DNA of 22,500 nt from Cryptomeria japonica (taxonomy: Eukaryota; Streptophyta; Pinopsida; Cupressales; Cupressaceae). The notes below the pieces were generated by a model. That model did no database searches, had not been told where the DNA came from, and worked only from the letters and a program-made list of their open reading frames with translations. The position numbers and the translations under genes were made by a program. Location: NCBI RefSeq assembly GCF_030272615.1, contig NW_026729185.1, positions 5,001 through 27,500 of the forward strand, written 5' to 3'. Below, in pieces: positions 1 to 9,130 of the stretch (position 1 is the first letter of the stretch; each line of letters starts with the position of its first letter).

Positions 1-780
1 AGGCCAGAGATCGGACTGCTACGATTTACCCCAACAATCATCGTGCCACTCTTCGCAGAGAGGTGATAGACGCCAACGAGCCCGCGCATAGCAATCGAGG
101 TGTAAAAAGGGCGTTGAAGGCAGGAAGCCTGGACGAAAGAGGCTACGAGGTCACCTCGAAGCGGTCTAAGAATCGGGCGCACTTGGGGCGACTACCAGTG
201 CCAACCCCTTATCCCGCGGTGCGTCCGACACACAGAAATTTCCAAGGCGGCCAAGGAGCCTCCCCGCATAGCAATCGGGGTGTGAGGTTACGGATGCAGC
301 ATTGATAGCAATCGAGGTGTGAGGCGAAGGATGCAGAAGTGAGAGCCGAGGGATGTAGCAGAGATAGCAATCGGGGTGTGTGATGCAGAAGAGATAGCAA
401 TCGAGGTGTGCGGTGGGAAGGGCCCAGCAGCCAGAATGCATGAAGCGACGGATGAAGCAGTGATGACAACCGGGCTGTGAGGAGAGGAGGGATGCAGCCA
501 AGAAAGCAATCAGGGCTCGAGGCAAGGGATGCATCAAGGATAGCAATCATGTTGTGAGGCGAGATTCCAAAGGCTAAACGTGAGAGGCTGCAGGGTCGAC
601 TCAGAGAGGTCTATGCATGTGAGAGGCTGAAAGCAAGGTCGACTCGGAGCGGTCTATGCATCGGGCGCGCTTGGGGCGACTACCAGTGCCAACCCCTTAT
701 CCCGCGACGCGTCCGACAAAGAGAACGTTCCAAGGCGGCAGAGGAGGTTACCAGCCGAAGGATGCAGTAGCAATAACAGG
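1..780. repeat. Degenerate edge of the 188-bp repeat array
   Basis: No gene is visible. Two partial copies of the 188-bp unit are recognisable, at about 150-270 and 640-780, through the shared words GGGGCGACTACCAGTGCC, CCCCTTATCCCGCG and TCCAAGGCGG. Between them, at about 268-560, a sub-motif ATAGCAATCGGGGTGTGAGG recurs at irregular spacings of about 33-66 bp (near 268, 304, 365, 398, 464, 503 and 540), each copy with several changes. This looks like the decayed border of the array at 800-4745. The 18S 5' end, which on this strand would read as the complement of TACCTGGTTGATCC, is not present, so an 18S gene on this side would lie beyond the window. Confidence 0.7.
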
Positions 781-799
781 TATAGTTCCGCGGCGGCCG

Positions 800-3700
800 A
801 GAAGACTCACCGCATAGGAATCGGGATGCGAGGCGAGGGATGCGGCGGGAAGGCCCCGACGGCTAAACGGAAGAGGCTGCAGGGCCGCCTCGGAATGGTC
901 CAAGCATCGGATGCGATTGGGACGACTACCAGTGCCAACCCCTTATCCCGCGATGCGTCCGATACACAGATAGTTCCAAGGCGGCCGAGGAGCCTCACCG
1001 CATATCAATCGGGGTGCGAGGCGAGGGATGGGGCGGGAAGGCCCCAACGGCTAGACGGAAGAGGCTTCAGGGCCACCTCGGAATGGTCCAAGCATCGGAC
1101 GCGCTTGGGGCGACTGCCAGTGCCAACCCCTTATCCCGCGATGCGTCCGATACACAGATGGTTCCAAGGCGGCCGAGGAGCCTCACCGCATAGCAATCGG
1201 GGGTGCGAGGCGAGGGATGGGGCGGGAAGGCCCCAACGGCTAGACGGAAGAGGCTTCAGGGCCGCCTAGGAATGGTCCAAGCATCGGACACGCTTGGGGC
1301 GACTACCAGTGACAGCCCCCTATCCCGCGATGCGTCCGATACGAAGATGGTTCCAAGGCGGCCGAGGAGCCTCACCGCATAGCAATCGGGGTGCGAGGTG
1401 GGGGATGCGGCGAGATGGCCCCAACGGCTAGACGGAAGAGGCCACAGGGCCGCGTCGGAATAGTCCAAGCATCGGACGCGCTTGGGGCGACTACCAGTGA
1501 CAACCCCTTATCCCGCGATGCGTCCGATACGAAGATAGTTCCAAGGCGGCCGAGGAGCCTCACCGCATAGCAATCGGGGTGCGAGGTGGGGGATGCGGCG
1601 AGATGGCCCCAACGGCTAGACGGAAGAGGCTGCAGGGCCGCCTCGGAATAGTCCAAGCATCGGACGCGCTTGGGGCCACTACCAGTGACAACCCCTTATC
1701 CCGCGATGCGTCCGATACGAAGATAGTTCCAAGGCGGCCGAAGAGCCTCACCGCATAGCAATCGGGGTGCGAGGTGGGGGATGCGGCGAGATGGCCCCAA
1801 CGGCTAGACGGAAGAGGCCACAGGGCCGCCTCGGAATAGTCCAAGCATCGGACGCGCTTGGGGCGACTACCAGTGACAACCCCTTATCCCGCGATGCGTC
1901 CGATACGAAGATAGTTCCCAGGCGGCCGAGGAGCCTCACCGCATAGCAATCGGGGTGCGAGGCGAGGGATGCGGCGAGATGGCCCCAAAGGCTAGACGGA
2001 AGAGGCTGCAGGGCTGCCTCGGAATAGTCCAAGCATCGGACGCGCTTGGGGCGACTACCACTGCCAACCCCTTATCCCGCGATGCGTCCGATACACAGAT
2101 AGTTCCGAGGCGGCCGAGGAGGTGGGGGATGCAGCGAGATGGCCCCAACGGCTAGACGGAAGAGGCTGCAGGGCCGCCTCGGAATAGTCCAAGCATCGGA
2201 CGCGCTTGGGGCGACTACCAGTGACAACCCCTTATCCCGCGATGCGTCCGATACACAGATAGTTCCGAGGCGGCCAAGGAGCCTCACCGCATAGCAATCG
2301 TGGTGCGAGGTGGGGGATGCGGCGAGATGGCCCCAACGGCTAGACGGAAGAGGCTGCAGGGCCGCCTCGGAATGGTCCAAGCATCGGATGCGCTTGGGGC
2401 GACTACCACTGCCAACCCCTTATCCCGCGATGCGTCCGATACACAGATAGTTCCAAGGCGGCCGAGGAGCCTCACAGCATAGCAATCAGGGTGCGAGGCG
2501 AGGGATGCGGCGAGAAAGCCCCAACGGCTAGAGGGAAGAGGCTTCAGGTCCGCCTCGGAATGGTCCAAGCATCGGACGCGCTTGGGGCGACTACCAGTGA
2601 CAACCCCTTATCCCGCGACGCGTCCGATACACAGATAGTTCCAAGGCGGCCGAGGAGCCTCACCGCATAGCAATCGGGGTGCGAGGCGAGGGATGCGGCG
2701 AGAAGGACCCAACGGCTACACGGAAGAGGCTTCGGGGCCGCCTCGGAATGGTCCAAGCATCGGACGCGCTTGGGGCGACTACCAGTGACAACCCCTTATC
2801 CCGCGACGCGTCCGATACACAGATAGTTCCAAGGCGGCCGAGGAGCCTCACCGCATAGCAATCGGGGTGCGAGGCGAGGGATGCGGCGAGAAGGACCCAA
2901 CGGCTAGACGGAAGAGGCTTCGGGTCCGCCTCGGAATGGTCCAAGCATCGGACGCGCTTGGGGCGACTACCAGTGACAACCCCTTATCCCGCGACGCGTC
3001 CGATACACAGATAGTTCCAAGGCGGCCGAGGAGCCTCACCGCATAGCAATCGGGGTGCGAGGCGAGGGATGCGGCGAGAAGGACCCAACGGCTAGACGGA
3101 AGAGGCTTCGGGTCCGCCTCGGAATGGTCCAAGCATCGGACGCGCTTGGGGCGACTACCAGTGACAACCCCTTATCCCGCGACGCGTCCGATACACAGAT
3201 AGTTCCAAGGCGGCCGAGGAGCCTCACCGCATAGCAATCGGGGTGCGAGGCGAGGGATGCGGCGAGAAGGACCCAACGGCTAGACGGAAGAGGCTTCGGG
3301 TCCGCCTCGGAATGGTCCAAGCATCGGACGCGCTTGGGGCGACTACCAGTGACAACCCCTTATCCCGCGACGCGTCCGATACACAGATAGTTCCGAGGCG
3401 GCCGAGGAGCCTCACCGCATAGCAATCGGGGTGCGAGGCGAGGGATGCGGCGAGAAGGACCCAACGGCTAGACGGAAGAGGCTTCAGGGCCGCCTCGGAA
3501 TGGTCCAAGCATCGAACGCGCTTGGGGCGACTACCAGTGACAACCCCTTATCCCGCGACGCGTCCGATACACAGATAGTTCCGAGGCGGCCGTGGAGCCT
3601 CACCGCATAGCAATCGGGGTGCGAGGCGAGGGATGCGGCGAGAAGGACCCAACGGCTAGACGGAAGAGGCTTCGGGTCCGCCTCGGAATGGTCCAAGCAT

Positions 3701-4745
3701 CGGACGCGCTTGGGGCGACTACCAGTGACAACCCCTTATCCCGCGACGCGTCCGATACACAGATAGTTCCGAGGCGGCCGAGGAGCCTCACCGCATAGCA
3801 ATCGGGGTGCGAGGCGAGGGATGCGGCGAGAAGGACCCAACGGCTAGACGGAAGAGGCTTCAGGGCCGCCTCGGAATGGTCCAAGCATCGAACGCGCTTG
3901 GGGCGACTACCAGTGACAACCCCTTATCCCGCGACGCGTCCGATACACAGATAGTTCCGAGGCGGCCGAGGAGCCTCACCGCATAGCAATCGGGGTGCGA
4001 GGCGAGGGATGCGGCGAGAAGGACCCAACGGCTAGACGGAAGAGGCTTCAGGGCCGCCTCGGAATGGTCCAAGCATCGGACGCGCTTGGGGCGACTACCA
4101 GTGACAACCCCTTATCCCGCGACGCGTCCGATACACAGATAGTTCCGAGGCGGCCGAGGAGCCTCACCGCATAGCAATCGGGGTGCGAGGCGAGGGATGC
4201 GGCGAGAAGGACCCAACGGCTAGACGGAAGAGGCTTCAGGGCCGCCTCGGAATGGTCCAAGCATCGGACGCGCTTGGGGCGACTACCAATGACAACCCCT
4301 TATCCCGCGACGCGTCCGATACACAGATAGTTCCGAGGCGGCCGAGGAGCCTCACCGCATAGCAATCGGGGTGCGAGGCGAGGGATGCGGCGAGAAGGAC
4401 CCAACGGCTAGACGGAAGAGGCTTCAGGGCCGCCTCGGAATGGTCCAAGCATCGGACGCGCTTGGGGCGACTACCAGTGACAACCCCTTATCCCGCGACG
4501 CGTCCGATACACAGATAGTTCCGAGGCGGCCGAGGAGCCTCACCGCATAGCAATCGGGGTGCGAGGCGAGGGATGCGGCGAGAAGGACCCAACGGCTAGA
4601 CGGAAGAGGCTTCAGGGCCGCCTCGGAATGGTCCAAGCATCGGACGCGCTTGGGGCGACTACCGTTGCCAACCCCTTATCCCGCGATGCGTCTGATACAC
4701 AGATAGTTCCGAGGCGGCCGAGGAGCCTCACCGCATAGCAATCGG
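800..4745. repeat. 188-bp tandem repeat array, about 21 copies
   Basis: The landmark ACCGCATAGCAATCGGGG recurs at about 808, 997, 1186, 1374, 1562, 1750, 1938, 2286, 2474, 2662 and then every 188 bp to 4730. One unit, near 2126, is shortened to about 160 bp. Copies from about 2650 to 4650 are nearly identical, while those to the left are more diverged (for example GATGCG versus GACGCG, and TACGAAG versus TACACAG). That gradient suggests recent homogenisation on the right side. Each unit holds two pairs of inverted words at matching spacing (see the hairpin feature). If the minus-strand Pol I reading is right, the array lies downstream of all promoters seen here, in the 5' external transcribed spacer or just before the gene promoter. 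Confidence 0.95.
4043..4164. other. Long symmetric hairpin in the 188-bp unit (representative copy)
   Basis: In this unit the arms 4043-4084 and 4123-4164 are both 42 nt and pair in register: AGGCT with AGCCT, GGCCGCCTCGGAA with TTCCGAGGCGGCC, and ATCGGACGCG with CGCGTCCGAT. Symmetric internal loops of 4 and 10 nt and a 38-nt apical loop separate these helices. The same words recur in nearly every copy of the array with occasional single changes. Whether it folds as RNA or as a DNA cruciform is not shown by sequence. Confidence 0.75.
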
Positions 4746-4993
4746 GTTGCGAGGCAGATTATTGGGAAGGGAACCCCCTGGGATGCGGCTCAAGCAGTGC
4801 CCAAAGGGACTGGAATGCGGAATCACATCGAGAGACCCAAATGCTATACGAGGGCTCAAATCGAATTATCGATTTGGCCACGACATGGACGCATCGGAAC
4901 GACTACCTTTGCCGAACCACTCGCAATTGCATCCATACCGAAACCAATAGACATTTCCGTTAGAGCCCTCGCATAGCATTCGGGAATCTCGCA

Positions 4994-5083
4994 TGCCCCT
5001 CTAAATCGACCAATGCTGGCGCTCAATGAAAATCCGAGCGCTACCACCGTTCGAGCGCCAGCATTGGTCGAGTTAGAGGGGCA
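4994..5083 (-). other. 31-bp inverted repeat downstream of promoter copy 1
   Basis: Arms 4994-5024 and 5053-5083 pair over 31 positions with a single mismatch and enclose a 28-nt loop containing ATCCGAGCGCT. On the minus strand the hairpin would begin about 31 nt after the predicted start near 5114. It is the strongest single stem-loop I found in the window. Confidence 0.85.
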
Positions 5084-5110
5084 CGGGGGAGAATGCTCCA
5101 GTCAACACCT

Positions 5111-5133
5111 CCCCTATATAAGTTATTTGTCCG
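5111..5133 (-). promoter_or_regulatory. Pol I promoter-like element, copy 1
   Basis: The minus strand reads TATATAGGGG, matching the plant Pol I start consensus TATATA(A/G)GGG(G), with a predicted start near 5114. This is the copy nearest the presumed 18S side and is followed on the minus strand by the 31-bp inverted repeat. The conserved flank is ACAAATAACT, read on the minus strand upstream of the element. The alternative is a Pol II TATA box on the + strand (TATATAAG), which I consider less likely because the GGGG side is equally conserved. Confidence 0.6.
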
Positions 5134-5490
5134 ATTCTCGCACAACCGTAGTCTGCCTCGTCGAATCAAACAACGGTCCCAGATTCCGACTTCCGTTCCG
5201 TAGAGACCCAAAAGCTAGATGGAGGCTCGCAAGAAAGAGAGTCGGCGCATAGCAATCGGGTTTCTCGAACGTTTAGGGACCGAGCTCACTTGCGGATAGG
5301 GCAAAATCCGCCAAGCAACCCAAAAGCTAGACGGGGGCTCGAATCGAATCGCCTAGGCGGCCACAACAACGACGTGTTGGATCGACTACCAGTGCCAAAC
5401 CATTCAGCAAGACTAGTCTGTGTCGAGGCCGGATAGAGATTCTCAGAGAGCGCCCGCATAGCATTTAGGAGACCTGCCGCGTCCCTCACA

Positions 5491-5561
5491 CTCGACAAAT
5501 GGTGGTGCACGTTTATAAATCCGAGCGATCCCAACCCTTTCAAGCACCAACATCGGTCGAG
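5491..5561 (-). other. Inverted repeat downstream of promoter copy 2
   Basis: Arms 5491-5508 and 5544-5561 match at 15 of 18 positions. The 35-nt loop again contains ATCCGAGCG. Relative to the 4994-5083 hairpin, the stem has TGGTGC paired with GCACCA where copy 1 has TGGCGC paired with GCGCCA, a compensatory C:G to T:A change. Confidence 0.65.
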
Positions 5562-5600
5562 ATAGAGGGGCACGGAGGGGGCTGCGTGAGACAACACAGT

Positions 5601-5623
5601 CCCCTATATAAGTTATTTGTCCG
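5601..5623 (-). promoter_or_regulatory. Pol I promoter-like element, copy 2
   Basis: TATATAGGGG on the minus strand, predicted start near 5604. It belongs to the second long unit, and the preceding + strand word is ACACAGT instead of the usual ACACCT. Confidence 0.55.
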
Positions 5624-5932
5624 ATTCTCACACATCCGAAGAATGGTCATCAAATCGGACAACAGCCCAAACTTCCGACTTCCGTCCCAGAAAGCCCAAG
5701 AGCTATCTAAAACGTTCATGGCCGGAACTCGATCGCGGCTATACCAGTCCGCCAAGCAACCCAAAAGCTAGACTGGAGCTCTAGTCGAATCACCTCTGTG
5801 GCCATTGCAAGGACGTGTTGGAGCGACTACCATTGCCGAACCATTCCGCAGGTCGAGTCCATACCAAGGCCGCATAGAGATTCACGATGAGCTCCTGCAT
5901 AGCAATCAGGAGACTTGCCGTGTCCATCACAA

Positions 5933-6000
5933 TCGATAAATCCTGGTGCAAGATTTTTGCATCCGAGCGCTCCAACCAGTCGAGCACCAGCATCAATCGA
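5933..6000 (-). other. Inverted repeat downstream of promoter copy 3
   Basis: Arms 5933-5949 and 5984-6000 match at 14 of 17 positions, with a 34-nt loop that contains ATCCGAGCGCT. The stem keeps the TGGTGC/GCACCA form seen in promoter copy 2. Its outer part is less well paired than that of copy 1. Confidence 0.6.
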
Positions 6001-6041
6001 CATAAACGGGCACGGGGGGAGGATGCTCGAGAACACTACCT

Positions 6042-6064
6042 CCCCTATATAAGTTATTTGTCCG
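6042..6064 (-). promoter_or_regulatory. Pol I promoter-like element, copy 3
   Basis: TATATAGGGG on the minus strand, predicted start near 6045. It is the last of the three long-class copies, which share AAGTTATT on the + strand. Confidence 0.55.
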
Positions 6065-6119
6065 ATTCTCAAGCAGCCGAAGTCTGGTCATCGAATCGGG
6101 TCAAAGACCACAACTTCCG

Positions 6120-6505
6120 ACTTTACCCACAATGCAAGTCATCGAATCGAACATCGGCCCCCGAGTCGGACTCCATGCGTATGTCAGGTCATCGGACCCA
6201 AATTCCGCCTTCCTGCGCATGGCGGGCCATCAATATCAACTCGGTCATCGGACCCAAACTCCGCCTTTTTGCGTATGGCACGCCTTCAAATCGGTCATCG
6301 GACCCAAATTCCGCCTTCCTGTGCATGGCGGGCCATCAACATCAACTCGGTCATCGGACCCAAATTCCGCCTTTCTGCGCATGGCACGCCATCAACTCGG
6401 TCATCGGACCCAAATTCCGCCTTCCTGCGCATGGCAGGTCATCGGACACAAATTCAGACCTCGCCAATATGCCTACGTATCGAATCGGTCATCGGACCCA
6501 ACTTC
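6120..6505. repeat. Short tandem repeats of 38-56 bp
   Basis: The word TCATCGGACCCAAATTCCG recurs with starts near 6190, 6246, 6296, 6352, 6402, 6440 and 6490, so spacing alternates around 50 and 56 bp with one 38-bp step. Units carry CTTCCTGCGCATGGC and, in some, an extra CATCAACTCGG. Two diverged copies of the word are also carried inside each 311-bp promoter unit to the right. This tract lies between promoter copies 3 and 4. No gene is seen. Confidence 0.85.
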
Positions 6506-6586
6506 CGACTTCATCCATACTGTAGGGTCTTTGAGGTTGGCGCGGTGCGCTCAACCCAGGGAGTCGACCCATCGAAGCATACACCT

Positions 6587-6609
6587 CCCCTATATAAGCT
6601 ATTTGTCCG
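6587..6609 (-). promoter_or_regulatory. Pol I promoter-like element, copy 4 (311-bp class)
   Basis: TATATAGGGG on the minus strand, predicted start near 6590. A hairpin at 6535-6556 (GGTTG, GCGC, GGT loop, GCGC, bulged T, CAACC) ends 34 nt downstream of that start. Confidence 0.55.
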
Positions 6610-6897
6610 ATTCCCACACCTGTGTAGTTTGCACCTCTGACCAGGACATCGACCCCAACTTCCGAACTCGACTGCAACGACGGCACCAGCGCCTTGGTGC
6701 GCACCTTGCGACGCACAGTCCCAACATTCGCCTTCCTGCACATGGCAGGTCATCGGACCCAAATTCCGACCTCGCGAGTATGCCTACATATCGAATCGGT
6801 CATCGGACCCAACTTCCGACTTCATCCATACCGTAGGGTCTTTGAGGTTGGCGCGGTGCGCTCAACCCGGGGAGTCGACCCAACGAAGCATACACCT

Positions 6898-6920
6898 CCC
6901 CTATATAAGCTATTTGTCCG
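6898..6920 (-). promoter_or_regulatory. Pol I promoter-like element, copy 5 (311-bp class)
   Basis: TATATAGGGG on the minus strand, predicted start near 6901. The associated hairpin is at 6846-6867, with the same 34-nt spacing. Confidence 0.55.
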
Positions 6921-7208
6921 ATTCCCACACCTGTGTAGTTTGCACCTCCGATCAAGACATCGACCCCAACTTCCGAACTCGCCTCCAACGACCGAACCAG
7001 CGCCTTGGTGCGCACCTTGCAACGCACAGTGCCAACATTCGCCTTCCTGCACGTGGCAGGTCATCGGACCCAAATTCCGACCTCGCGAGTATGCCTACAT
7101 ATCGAATCGGTCATCGGACCCAACTTCCGACTTCATCCATACCGTAGGGTCTTTGAGGTTGGCGCGGTGCGCTCAACCCGGGGAGTCGACCCAACGAAGC
7201 ATACACCT

Positions 7209-7231
7209 CCCCTATATAAGCTATTTGTCCG
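7209..7231 (-). promoter_or_regulatory. Pol I promoter-like element, copy 6 (311-bp class)
   Basis: TATATAGGGG on the minus strand, predicted start near 7212, hairpin at 7157-7178. Confidence 0.55.
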
Positions 7232-7519
7232 ATTCCCACACCTGTGTAGCTTGCACCTCCGATCAGGACATCGACCCCAACTTCCGAACTCGACTAAAAA
7301 GACCGCACCAGCGCCTTGGTGTGCACCTTGCAACGCACAGTGTCAACATTCGCCTTCCTGCACATGGCAGGTCATCGGACCCAAATTCCGACCTCATGAG
7401 CATACCTACTAATCGAATCGGTCATCGGACCCAACTTCCGACTTCATCCATACCGTAGGGTCTTTGAGGTTGGCGCGGTGCGCTCAACCTGGGGAGTCGA
7501 CCCATCGAAGCATACACCT

Positions 7520-7542
7520 CCCCTATATAAGCTATTTGTCCG
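7520..7542 (-). promoter_or_regulatory. Pol I promoter-like element, copy 7 (311-bp class)
   Basis: TATATAGGGG on the minus strand, predicted start near 7523, hairpin at 7468-7489. On the minus strand its upstream side abuts the 52-bp satellite about 100 bp away, unlike the other copies. Confidence 0.55.
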
Positions 7543-7626
7543 ATTCCGACACCTGTGTAGTTTGCACCTCCGCTCAGGACATCGACCCCAACTTCCGAAC
7601 TCGCCTGCAACGACCGAACCAGCGCC

Positions 7627-7656
7627 TTGGTGCGCACCAAAAGTGCGCACTTTTGG
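7627..7656. other. Two overlapping perfect palindromes at the satellite edge
   Basis: TTGGTGCGCACCAA (7627-7640) is followed, with a 4-base overlap, by the 20-bp perfect palindrome at 7637-7656 centred on GTGCGCAC and flanked by CCAAAA/TTTTGG. They lie where the 311-bp promoter unit changes into the 52-bp satellite. Confidence 0.85.
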
Positions 7657-8285
7657 AGGGCACTTTTCTGCGCTCCAAAGGTGCGCACTTTTGGAGGGCA
7701 CTTTTTGGAGGGCACTTTTCTGCGCTCCAAAGGTGCGCACTTTTGGAGGGCACTTTTTGGAGGGCACTTTTCTGCGCTCCAAAGGTGCGCACTTTTGGAG
7801 GGCACTTTTTGGAGGGCACTTTTCTGCGCTCCAAAGGTGCGCACTTTTGGAGGGCACTTTTTGGAGGGCACTTTTCTGCGCTCCAAAGGTGCGCACTTTT
7901 GGAGGGCACTTTTTGGAGGGCACTTTTCTGCGCTCCAAAGGTGCGCACTTTTGGAGGGCACTTTTTGGAGGGCACTTTTCTGCGCTCCAAAGGTGCGCAC
8001 TTTTGGAGGGCACTTTTTGGAGGGCACTTTTCTGCGCTCCAAAGGTGCGCACTTTTGGAGGGCACTTTTTGGAGGGCACTTTTCTGCGCTCCAAAGGTGC
8101 GCACTTTTGGAGGGCACTTTTTGGAGGGCACTTTTCTGCGCTCCAAAGGTGCGCACTTTTGGAGGGCACTTTTTGGAGGGCACTTTTCTGCGCTCCAAAG
8201 GTGCGCACTTTTGGAGGGCACTTTTGTGCACTCCAAAGGTGCGCACTTTTGGAGGGCACTTTTCCTGTGCTCCAAAGGTGCACAC
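7637..8285. repeat. 52-bp satellite, about ten near-identical units
   Basis: The word CTGCGCTCC recurs every 52 bp from 7668 to 8188 (11 occurrences). The intervening units appear identical, and a changed unit follows at the right end (GTGCACTCC near 8226, then CTGTGCTCC). Within each unit TTTTGGAGGGCAC occurs twice, and the segment CTCCAAA-GGTGCGCAC-TTTTGGAG is an almost perfect palindrome with one mismatched pair. Because 52 is not a multiple of 3, each stop-free strand reads through in all frames, which explains the long overlapping ORFs here. The satellite interrupts the promoter ladder, and the gap between promoter copies 7 and 8 grows to 897 bp. Confidence 0.96.
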
Positions 8286-8416
8286 CTAGGTGAGCACCTT
8301 CGACCACACCTTGTAGCACACCAAACTCTGACTTTCGACTTCATCCGCAATGCAGGGTCTTTGAGGTTGGCGCAATGCGCACAACCAGGGGAGTCGACCC
8401 ATCAAACCCAACACCT

Positions 8417-8439
8417 CCCCTATATAAGCTATTTGTCTG
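8417..8439 (-). promoter_or_regulatory. Pol I promoter-like element, copy 8 (157-bp class)
   Basis: TATATAGGGG on the minus strand, predicted start near 8420. The hairpin at 8365-8386 has GCGC-AAT-GCGC at its centre and again ends 34 nt from the start. The flank reads GTCTG instead of GTCCG. Confidence 0.55.
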
Positions 8440-8573
8440 ATTCTCATACATGCGTAGCCTGCAGGAGCAATTAGGACATCGACCCCAACTTTCGGCTTCT
8501 AAACGAAAACAAGGTCTTTGAGGTTGGTGTAATGCGAACAACTAGGGGAGTCAACCCATCAAACCCAACACCT

Positions 8574-8596
8574 CCCCTATATAAGCTATTTGTCTG
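8574..8596 (-). promoter_or_regulatory. Pol I promoter-like element, copy 9 (157-bp class)
   Basis: TATATAGGGG on the minus strand, predicted start near 8577. The hairpin at 8522-8543 is weakened here (GTGT opposite GCGA, and GGTTG opposite CAACT). Confidence 0.5.
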
Positions 8597-8730
8597 ATTC
8601 TCATACATGTGTAGTCTACAGGAGCAATTAGGACATCGACCCCAACTTTTGACTTCTTAACGAAAACAAGGTCTTTGAGGTTGACGTAATGCGCACAACC
8701 AGGGGAGTCGACCCATCAAACCCAACACCT

Positions 8731-8753
8731 CCCCTATATAAGCTATTTGTCCG
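8731..8753 (-). promoter_or_regulatory. Pol I promoter-like element, copy 10 (157-bp class)
   Basis: TATATAGGGG on the minus strand, predicted start near 8734. The hairpin at 8679-8700 has ACGT opposite GCGC. Confidence 0.55.
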
Positions 8754-8887
8754 ATTCTCATACATGTGTAGCCTGCAGGAGCCATTAGGACATTGACCCC
8801 AACTTTTGACTTCTTAACGAAAACAAGGTCTTTGAGGTTGGCGTAATGCGCACAACCAAGGGAGTTGACCCATCAAACCCAACACCT

Positions 8888-8910
8888 CCCCTATATAAGC
8901 TATTTGTCTG
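8888..8910 (-). promoter_or_regulatory. Pol I promoter-like element, copy 11 (157-bp class)
   Basis: TATATAGGGG on the minus strand, predicted start near 8891. The hairpin at 8836-8857 has GCGT opposite GCGC, one wobble pair. Confidence 0.55.
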
Positions 8911-9107
8911 ATTCTCATACATGTGTAGCCTGCAACAACGATTAGGACATCCACCCCAACTTCTGAATTCGTCTGCGTTGACCGCACCAAAGGTGCACGC
9001 CTTGGTGCTCACCAAAATCCGACTTCCGACTTCTTCTGCTATGCGGGGTCTTTGAGGTTGGCGCAGTGCGCACAACCAGGGGAGTCAACCCACCGAATGC
9101 AACACCT

Positions 9108-9130
9108 CCCCTATATAAGCTATTTGTCTG
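9108..9130 (-). promoter_or_regulatory. Pol I promoter-like element, copy 12 (157-bp class)
   Basis: TATATAGGGG on the minus strand, predicted start near 9111. The hairpin at 9056-9077 has a fully paired GCGC-AGT-GCGC centre. Confidence 0.55.

Larger units (their letters stand above)
4746..6110 (-). repeat. Three long spacer-promoter units (about 440-490 bp)
   Basis: Three diverged tandem units each carry the same ordered modules: CCCAAAAGCTAGAC followed by a CTCGAATCGAAT-type stretch; a GACTACCAGTGCC-type word; GCATAGCAATC or GCATAGCATT; an inverted repeat; GGGGCACGG; and the CCCCTATATAAG promoter element. Promoter elements start at 5111, 5601 and 6042, giving spacings of 490 and 441 bp. 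The first three modules are also the order of words in the 188-bp repeat, so this unit looks like a 188-type module joined to a promoter module. These three copies read AAGTTATT where the other ten promoters read AAGCTATT. No gene is seen here. Confidence 0.75.
6511..7636 (-). repeat. 311-bp promoter-bearing tandem repeat
   Basis: Three full units and the start of a fourth have an exact 311-bp period, measured at TCATCCATAC (6511, 6822, 7133, 7444) and at the promoter element (6587, 6898, 7209, 7520). Each unit contains GGGTCTTTGAGGTTGG, a small hairpin, GGAGTCGACCC, the promoter element, a ACACCTGTGTAG segment, and two copies of the TCATCGGACCC word. Copies differ by only a few substitutions. 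The fourth unit is interrupted near 7637 by the 52-bp satellite. Confidence 0.93.

Noticed and set aside
800-4745. CRISPR-like array
   Set aside because: The 188-bp units are contiguous tandem copies with no alternation of short repeats and unique spacers, and the 5S genes show the DNA is eukaryotic.
7422-8474. ORFs of 220-336 aa across the 52-bp satellite
   Set aside because: The unit length is not a multiple of three and contains no stop, so each strand reads through in all frames. The peptides are only the repeat in cycling frames.
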